Of a stretch of DNA of 64,000 nt, positions 24,501-32,782 are shown in pieces. Source of the DNA: Lycorma delicatula (Eukaryota; Arthropoda; Insecta; Hemiptera; Fulgoridae); NCBI RefSeq assembly GCF_047948215.1, contig NC_134455.1, positions 309,894,147 to 309,958,146 on the forward strand, written 5' to 3'. Under the pieces are notes generated by a model that saw only the letters and a list, made by a program, of their open reading frames with translations, had not been told where the DNA came from and did not search any database. Both the position numbers and the translations under genes were made by a program. The first letter of the stretch is position 1. Every line of letters starts with the position of its first letter.

Positions 24501-27500
24501 GGACTAGGGTCGATTTTTTTTAATTTTATAACGTTCAAAAAATGTCATAACATTAATATAAAAATTTTACCTTTTAAAAAATTGGAGTTTTGGTCAGTAA
24601 AGTAATACTAAATATTTAAAATCCTGAAAAATAAGAAATTTATAAAAATCTGAAGTTCATATTTTTATTAGAGATGTAGTTGTATTATAATTTTTGAATC
24701 AAAATTATATATAAATCAGCAATTCTATGAACTATAAACCTCGTACATTTTGAACAACAGTAGCTTTTTTCTGTTTAATCTTCGGAGCCACCATAAGGTA
24801 TACCAAAGGTATAACATAAGGTATTGCATCAGAGGATAATATGTATGAATGAAAATGAAGTGTAGTCTTGTACAGTCTCCGGTCAGCCATTTCTGAGATG
24901 TGTGATTAATTGAAACCCAACCACCGGAGAACACGTATTCACGATATAGTATTCAGATCCGTATAAAAGTAACTGCTGCTAGGATTTGAATCTTATAACT
25001 CTCGACTTCGAAATCAGCTGATTTACGATGACGAGTTCACCACTACATCAACCCAGTGGGTTATACATTTTGAACACTCTTCACCAAAATTTCTACAATA
25101 AAATTAAAATTAAAATAATGTACGTAACGGAATATTTGAACAATGTTGACTGCGAAAGGTTAGCCATTTTCAAAGACATTCTTGCTGTGTAAGCAATACA
25201 GTAGAGATTGTTTCCTGGGACAACAGACTACTAAAAAAAGAGAAAACAGAAAAAAATGGTAGAGGTATATTGGAAGTATATCCTTGGCATTCAAGGGTCT
25301 ACGGGGTTGGGAAGTCTGGAACCAGTAATTTGGCCCTATGATGCGGACAAAGTTACGCTGTGTCTGAGATTCTCTTTCTGTTGTGTTTTTGTGTTTTGAG
25401 CTGTTCGTCGAGCGAGTACCTTCGACAGTTCTTGGTGAATTCGATTTTGAGTGATTTTGTAACGGTAGCGTCATTTGATCTTCAGAGACTCGTCAATCAT
25501 CACTTGTGTACGCAGTGCAAGGCGAATATTTGTTCGGGCGCCCGTCTCATCGCGGCGAGTAGGTGGCAACGACTGCTGGTTGTAAGCCCCCGTAACGAGT
25601 AAAGGGTAGCGCCCTTAGTCCTACTCGCGTTCTCTTTAAAGCGAGGGCAGTAATCCGTAGTTTCTTGCCGTACGTTGGACGTATTGCACTTAATCGATCA
25701 AGCAGCGGCGAAGAGGTGCATAGTGTGACAAAAGAATATTAAGTTCTCCGGCTGCCCGTCTCGCTGCGGGCAGTTGTCACGTTTGCGGGCTTGCCAAAAT
25801 TAGTACAATAGGAGGAAGACAGCGAGAATCTCGTTAGGTCAGGTTAGGGTGTTAGGTAGTAGGGAAACTTCGACCATATCCGAGTTTCAAGGAGTAAAGA
25901 AATCCAGGCGAAAAAGGAAGCCTGAGCCACTGCCGTTGACGAGCTCCTCAGAGGACGAGGTAAGCGACGCGATGGAGACGGGGGCACCCACCCAGGTGTA
26001 ATCCTACCGCGTAGTTGAGGCTTTCAAGAAGGCGAAGGGCAGACCTAGCAGTTCTGCCCCGCTGACTGAAGTAGTCCAGGAGGATCTGGACTACTTACTA
26101 CACTTCTTATAGCTTCCCGGCGGCGTTAGTTCAGGAGCGAGGAAGACGATTCTTCCCTGCCTTGCTAAGGTTAGGGAGGCTTTTGCGGCGATTTGTGAGG
26201 GTTTCGAAGCTTTGGCCTCCAAGCCCAAGGAGGTGAAATTTGTTCCCAATGTGGTTCAAGCCCCAGTGCAGCCCAGGCGCTACCTTGACGTTCTTAAGAC
26301 CAAGCGTGAGGCCAGCAAGGCGGCTAAGAAGCCGCCTTGCTGGCCTCACGTTTTGTTAACAAGGCAGAGGGCTCGAAGACAACGAGCCAAGACCTGAAGC
26401 GTGATTTTCGGGCAGCCCTTCGTGGTGACTGGAATCAGCTGAAGAATAGGTACATAAAGGAGACCAGCAAAGGCGGCTGGTAGTTGTGGCAGAGAACAAG
26501 GAGACAGTCCAGATCATCAAGGAGTCTCCAGCGGTCAAGAAGCTTGAGGTCAAGATAGACCCCAAGCGTTTGAGAAGGCCCCGTGCCATAGTTTATGACA
26601 TAGAACGGAGCCTCTCCGATGACTAGGTTCTGTCTCAGAATACGATTTGGATGAGGCCTCGTTTAAAGAGCAGTGTAGGCTTGTCTTGAAGACTGGTAAG
26701 CATGATGACCCATGGTATCACGATGTATTTGAGTTAGGGCTGGTCTCCATCAGATGTTCGTATCGAAGGGACGAATCTTCGTTGATTTCGCATCCTGTCG
26801 CGTCAAGGAATACCTAGACGTGCAGCGATGCTTCAAGTGTTGTAGGTTTGGCCACAGGGCCAAGTTCTGTAAGTATGGATCGGTCTGCGCGATCTGACTA
26901 GGGTTTTCAATAGGTTGCTTTTAGCTGGATATTTCCCAGAGTGATGGAAACGTGGTGTGTTGAAATTGCTCTTCAAAGGTGGCGACAAGGATCTCACCGT
27001 CCTCTGACGCTCTTGCCTGCAGTAGGTAAGGTTTTCAAGAAGGTCTTGTACCTCCACATTAACAGTAGGTTAATTTCTAACCATAAGCTGATGGACGACC
27101 AGTATGGTTTCCTCCCCGGTAAGGGCACAGAGGACCCGTTTCTTAAGGTCATGGAATTGGATTTAGCAGCCAGCGAGTGCAAGTATTTACTCGGTGTCTT
27201 TTTGGACATATCCGGGGCGTTCAACAACTTGTGATGGCCTTAGTGGTGTTTCAACAACAGCAGCATGGATGCACGCTAAATGAGATAAGAACTCTCTCGA
27301 GCTACTTCAGCGACAGAACTGTCGTACTTCATGACGGCAGTTCGGAGGTAGGACAGACCCTAAAGGTTGTCTACAGGGCAGTGTACTAGGTTCACTCGTT
27401 TGGGTCGTTGAGTTCGAATCTCATGCGATTGCGGATGCCCAGTGGCTATCGCATCGTGGCTTATGACGACAATGGCTGCTGCTGGTCGAGGGCAATTCGC

Positions 27501-30500
27501 GTGCCGAGATAGAGCTCAGAGCGACACAAGCATGTAAGGTATTAAGGTTGTGGAGTCTTCAGCATAAGATGGTTTTCAGTGCGGAGAAAACCACTATGAT
27601 GTTCTTGAAGGCCCGCCTAGCAGCACCCGTCACCCGCGGATTGTGATGGACGGCCTTCCAATTAGGTATGTTACCGTTCAAAAGTATCTGGGTGTTATCC
27701 TTGATGAGAGGCTTCTCTTCAAGGAGCACCTTCTTGTATCGAAGAAGGCCATCGATGCTTTCTTCGGCGTCCGTAGGGTCATCCATCCCGATTGGTGGTT
27801 GAATTACCGTACCATGCGTATTCTTTACAAAGATGTTTGTGAAGCCATAATGTTGTACGCTGCGCCCGTCTGAGCTCATCATTTACGATTCCAATGCTAT
27901 AGGGACATTCTTTTGTGAGCCCAGCGTCTTCTATTGTTAGCTGTTGTCGGTGGCTACAGAACTGTCTCGCGAGAGGCAGTCACTGCAACTGCCGGCATAA
28001 AACCCCTAGATATTTTGGCTACGGAGCATAGCAAGCGGTATATTTCTATGAGGGATGGCCTTCTAACGTCAGGGCATATGCGAGAAATTGAAGACCAAGG
28101 TTTTGACTCTTGTCAAGCTAGATGGAACTATTCTTCTACTAGACGATATACGCATGGTATTTTTCCAAATGTTAGGGAGTTGCGTGCGATTATCTGGGTT
28201 TACTCCAATCGGCATATTATTGAAGTTCTTACGAGACACGTTGCTTTTAGGGATAATTTGGCTAGGTTTAGGTTGGATGACTCTGGCTTGTGTCCGGACT
28301 GTAGGGTCGATGACACAGTGGACCATGTCCTGTATATCTGCCCATGGTACGAAGCTAAGTATACCGGAGTTATTGGGGAACTTGAGAGAATAAACTCCTT
28401 CTTTGATCTGCGAGTCAACTCAGTCTGCGAGTCAGTCGTTGAGACTGAACAATTGTGGCTGGCTTCCTTCAATTCCTCGCCCAACGTAGAGCAGCTAGGG
28501 AACCCGGGCGTCTAGGGTCCGCCTGGACAGTCTGATTGACCGAAGGTAGGCACTTTGGCAGCAAGCTATGGTTAGTTAGAAAGAGGTACTATGATTGTTG
28601 AAGCTGTCGGCGGACCGGCGACTGCACTGCCGATGGGCATGAGACACCATTCAGACATGAGGTGTAGCGGCATCTCGACGATAATTTTTGAGGTGAATGT
28701 CATGCGGGACTCTGTGATGGAGCCGAGTGAGAGTATGAGGTCTGTCCGCCTCTCCCTAGTGGACCAGACCGGAGTCCATAATTTAACCTACGTCTGGGGT
28801 TTGATTAAAGTTTGAGTTCACTAAGGGAACTAGGACTAAATTTTCGTTGTTGCGAATAAGATTTTAGCTAATTCAGAGGGAAACAATGTAGGACATTCAA
28901 GATTTCCGGATGTGGCTGGCAGCGAAGGCGAAAGCTGAGTTTAAAAATCACAGATGCAATGTCTACCGAGGCATTTACATCGTTGGCATCCCAATGAGGC
29001 CTGCTTATTACTGTGAGATGTAAAACGTTACAGGGCGAAAGATGACTCTCATTAAAGCCCATCAGTGCTAGGAACGAGGGTGGTGGTGTGGCAAGCGGTG
29101 GGAGTGGCTGTCTTCCCCTACGGGATTGGGATGTCTGGAACCAGTCTCTGGGACATTATTCTTGCTTTAGCACTCCAATCACTAAATTTATTGATGCTGT
29201 CGTGGCATGTTTGACTCAATTAATTAATATGCTGTCGTGGCATAATTACTGAAATAATCGTAGTGTTAGTGGGTACATACGATTTAGGTGGCTATAAAAT
29301 TTAATAGAGTTAGGTGAGAGGGGTCTTTGATCTTCAGTGGGTAGGCTGTTAGTTTAGCAGTTCCTGAGGGCTACGTGTTAGAGGTAGGTATCTGATGTCT
29401 TCTTTGAAGGCAAAACTTGACTAGAGCAGAATTTACTGATGTGAATGTCTTTCGAAGCATCTGCATCGGTGGCATCTCACAAGACCGAACTGATGACTGT
29501 GGAATTTGATCAGTTTGAGGGCAAGAGGATATGACTCATGGCTAAGCCATGAGTGACATCTTCTTGCCACACATGGCTAGGAACAGAGGGGGTGGTGTGG
29601 CAACCAGACATGTCACGAGGCAGGTGTTCTTCTCCCTTGGGGGGAATTGAGATGTCTGGAACCAGTTATAATCACTCACAGCTTATTTAAAGTATTGAAT
29701 TAGGCTTGGGGTTCATTCTTCTGTGAACTCAATTAGCTAGTTCAGAGGGCAATGATGTAGGATAGAGAAAATGTCCAAAAGAAGCCTACAACAAAAGGTG
29801 AAGGCTGAGTCAAAACTCACTGATGTAAATGTCTATCGAGGCATTTACATTGGTGGCATCTCAACTGAGGCCTGGCTGATGACTGTGATATGTAATCAGT
29901 TAGAGTGTCAAAAGACGACCACTGTTAAAACCCATCAGGGCTAGGAACAGGAGGAGGTAGTGGGGAGACCGGAATCATTACAAGGCTATAGGGGTTGGTA
30001 TGTCTGGAACCAGTTCCCTTTCACCAGTCATCATTTGAACGAGTCGTCATTCACCGATGATCCTCTGGGGATGTCGCTCTGGCTATTCTAATTCAGTGTC
30101 AAGAGCCCCTGGGTGATTGTACAGGGGCTGTGTACATACCATGTGAATTAGGTCTGTTCCCTGGGTGACTAGAGGGGGAGGTTTTTTAGTGGGTGAGAGC
30201 CCCACACTTGCTGTCAGAGTGGGCCTGGCAGCAGCTGGCAGAGCTTTTTCCTCCTCCTATGGGGAAAAAAAAAGTTCCCTTTCATCAAACTCTAGCACAA
30301 CAAAAAGGTCATGTAACTGAATAGAAGAGTGATTATATAGAAGAGAGGAATGGTAGAGTGGAGTACAGTATGGTGATGCTACCTACATCACAGTATGCAG
30401 TTGAACCTGTAAAAAAAATCCATTTAGTTATCTTTGATCCATGCACTGAGCTGTACTCGCACTGTTCATGGTAATATAAGACAAGCACTGTTCGTAAGCA

Positions 30501-32739
30501 GAAGACAAGGTCATATCAAGAGTGGAGGAGAGATGACAAGTTCACTTTGTCAACAGCTAATAATGAAAACTTCCCTTCTACTGTTCTGTCTGCCACAGAG
30601 AAAGAGCAGCCAATTCAATAATCTAATAAAATCTATTAGCTCATGTTTAATTTTTAGAAGATTCAATTTCCTTCAAAATGACAACTGTGCATTGTCATGG
30701 TGGTTACTCATTTTCCATAAAAAATTATTTAAATTAATAAGAGGTGGGCTTTAAATTTTGATAAGTTCCCTCATTAAGCCTTTTTCTTTAAAATTATATG
30801 ACTAAAATTAGCAATAATAATTTCTTAAACAAAGTTTTAAAATAAAACCTTTTATGAAAAATTGTTATTTTATAAACATTATTCCACCTAATAGTAAGGA
30901 ATATTACTACAAGATTTATGTTTGCCTGGAAATGCATCACAAACACACAAACCAATGAAATTCCAAAAGGTCAAATTAGAACCAGACCTCTCTTTAGTAA
31001 TAAAGTAACAAAGAGGAGCATAACATTATCTTCATAAAGTTTTTTTTTTATGGTGCTTGTAAATACAGTTCCTATAAAGCAACAACAAAATAACATAACT
31101 GAAACTAGTTCTAAATTTACTGATGATGAGTTTTATAATGTAAACTGCGGGCATAGGTAACTTTCTTCTGCATAGTAATACGGTTATTATTATTATTTTT
31201 TTTTTTTTTACTCACTGACTATAACTATTATTGCATTGCTGATTAGACCAGACGTTACAATACATTTTAAAATATGTACTACAAACATAAACCATTATAT
31301 GGAAAAAAATGACAATCATAATTTTTGCAGTGGACTCTCATTTTCTAATGTTTGTTTATACTGAAACAAAATATGATCTATTTAATCTAATAATTTATAA
31401 TCTATTTAAAGTCAATTGTGACAAATTTTTTTTACCAAATTTCTTATAATTTTGCTTGTAACATAGGATTTTGATGATAAAACAATTGCAATTCCTTACA
31501 AATTAAATTTTACTCATTTCTCATGAGATGAACATATATTACACAGTGATAACTAGATAATTTAACTCTATCAGGTATTATAATCCTGGCAAATACTGAT
31601 TATTTTATAACATATATACATTATATTACATGTATAGAGTATTTGAAATATAAAAATACTTTATTATCAGACTGTTCATATAAGTTAATAATTCATAAAA
31701 AGATAATTTATAGTATTATTTTAAAATAACTGTACATTTCAAAATACATCTTTTCTTACTAAATCTATACAATACTGTAGATAAAGTCACTTAACTGTTT
31801 AATCCTTTTATGAATTACTTGTATATACTTTTCTAAAAGGGATGTTACATATTCCAGTCATGAGAAACATGTAAAATTATTTTAATATGCTATTGGAAAA
31901 TTGTCTGAAAGCTGAAAAAGAAATGAATAATTAAAAAGCAGTAATTAAAAAGCTACTGACATTTGTCTTTTTTAGATCAGAATTGCTTGGTCTGGGGCAA
32001 AACATGTACAGGCACTGGAAACTGCTGGCTTTACAATGGAGAATTATTGCGCATTATTTTGAATGTTACTTCAGCATGTAAGTATTAGAGATTTTTAAAT
32101 ATATCATTATCAATCCTCTTTAGACTTAATTTATAAAACATTTTTACAAAGAATTGGTTTTAGCAAAATATGAATAAGAGATATATATTACATTTTTTCC
32201 AGAGGTAGTCCAAGATCAAGAATGGCTTTTTATTTCATATTCTAATTTCATCCTAATTAATTCACATTTAGGTATTTTGAACAATAAATACGATTTCTGA
32301 ACTTTTAAACTTGGACTTTGAAATAATTGTCTTTATAGAACCCTAGCATTACAGTAACAGTAAATGGTAGTACTAACAAGATCTAAACTGGCCACTGTCA
32401 GTAGTGTAACTTGAATCAGAACTGTTCAATCTGGGTATAAGCATTCATTCTCATTTTTGGGAGAGCCAATATCAGAACACTTCAGAGTAAAAATTGTCAT
32501 TTGACTTGTAATAAAAATTGAACTTGGTTAACAGATGAATATTGTACTGTTTTTTGGTTATGAGATCGATTGATAATGATGAATTTTTTGAATGGAAAAT
32601 CAATGGAAGTAATATATTTAAATGAGAAAATTCAGAATGTATATGTAAATTAGATAATATTAGTTTGTCTTAAGTAGAATATATACACATAAACAAATGG
32701 ATGGAAAACTGTAGAACTGCTTATTTAGTATAAAATATG

Positions 32740-32782
<43 letters not shown>

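Larger units (their letters stand above)
25290..30272 (+). mobile_element. R1-clade non-LTR retrotransposon, internally deleted and decayed
   Basis: A sharp GC-rich island in an AT-rich intron. Order on the + strand: 5' UTR (about 25326-25870), ORF1/gag with a CCHC knuckle (to about 26885), then, without any endonuclease domain, the RT (from about 26890), the C-terminal ORF2 end (27934-28515) and a long 3' UTR with degenerate repeats. It closes with an A-run at about 30265-30273. The palm wording LLGVFLDISGAFNNL and the end YRTVSREAVTATAGI...PLD are characteristic of the R1 clade. It lies sense within Oatp intron D-E, but stops and shifts show it is dead. No outer target duplication was found. 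Confidence 0.8.

Noticed and set aside
25831..25860. TTAGG motifs (gttaggtcaggttagggtgttaggtag) as telomeric repeats
   Set aside because: Only three irregularly spaced TTAGG words inside the LINE 5' UTR; not a (TTAGG)n array, although some R1-clade elements target such arrays.
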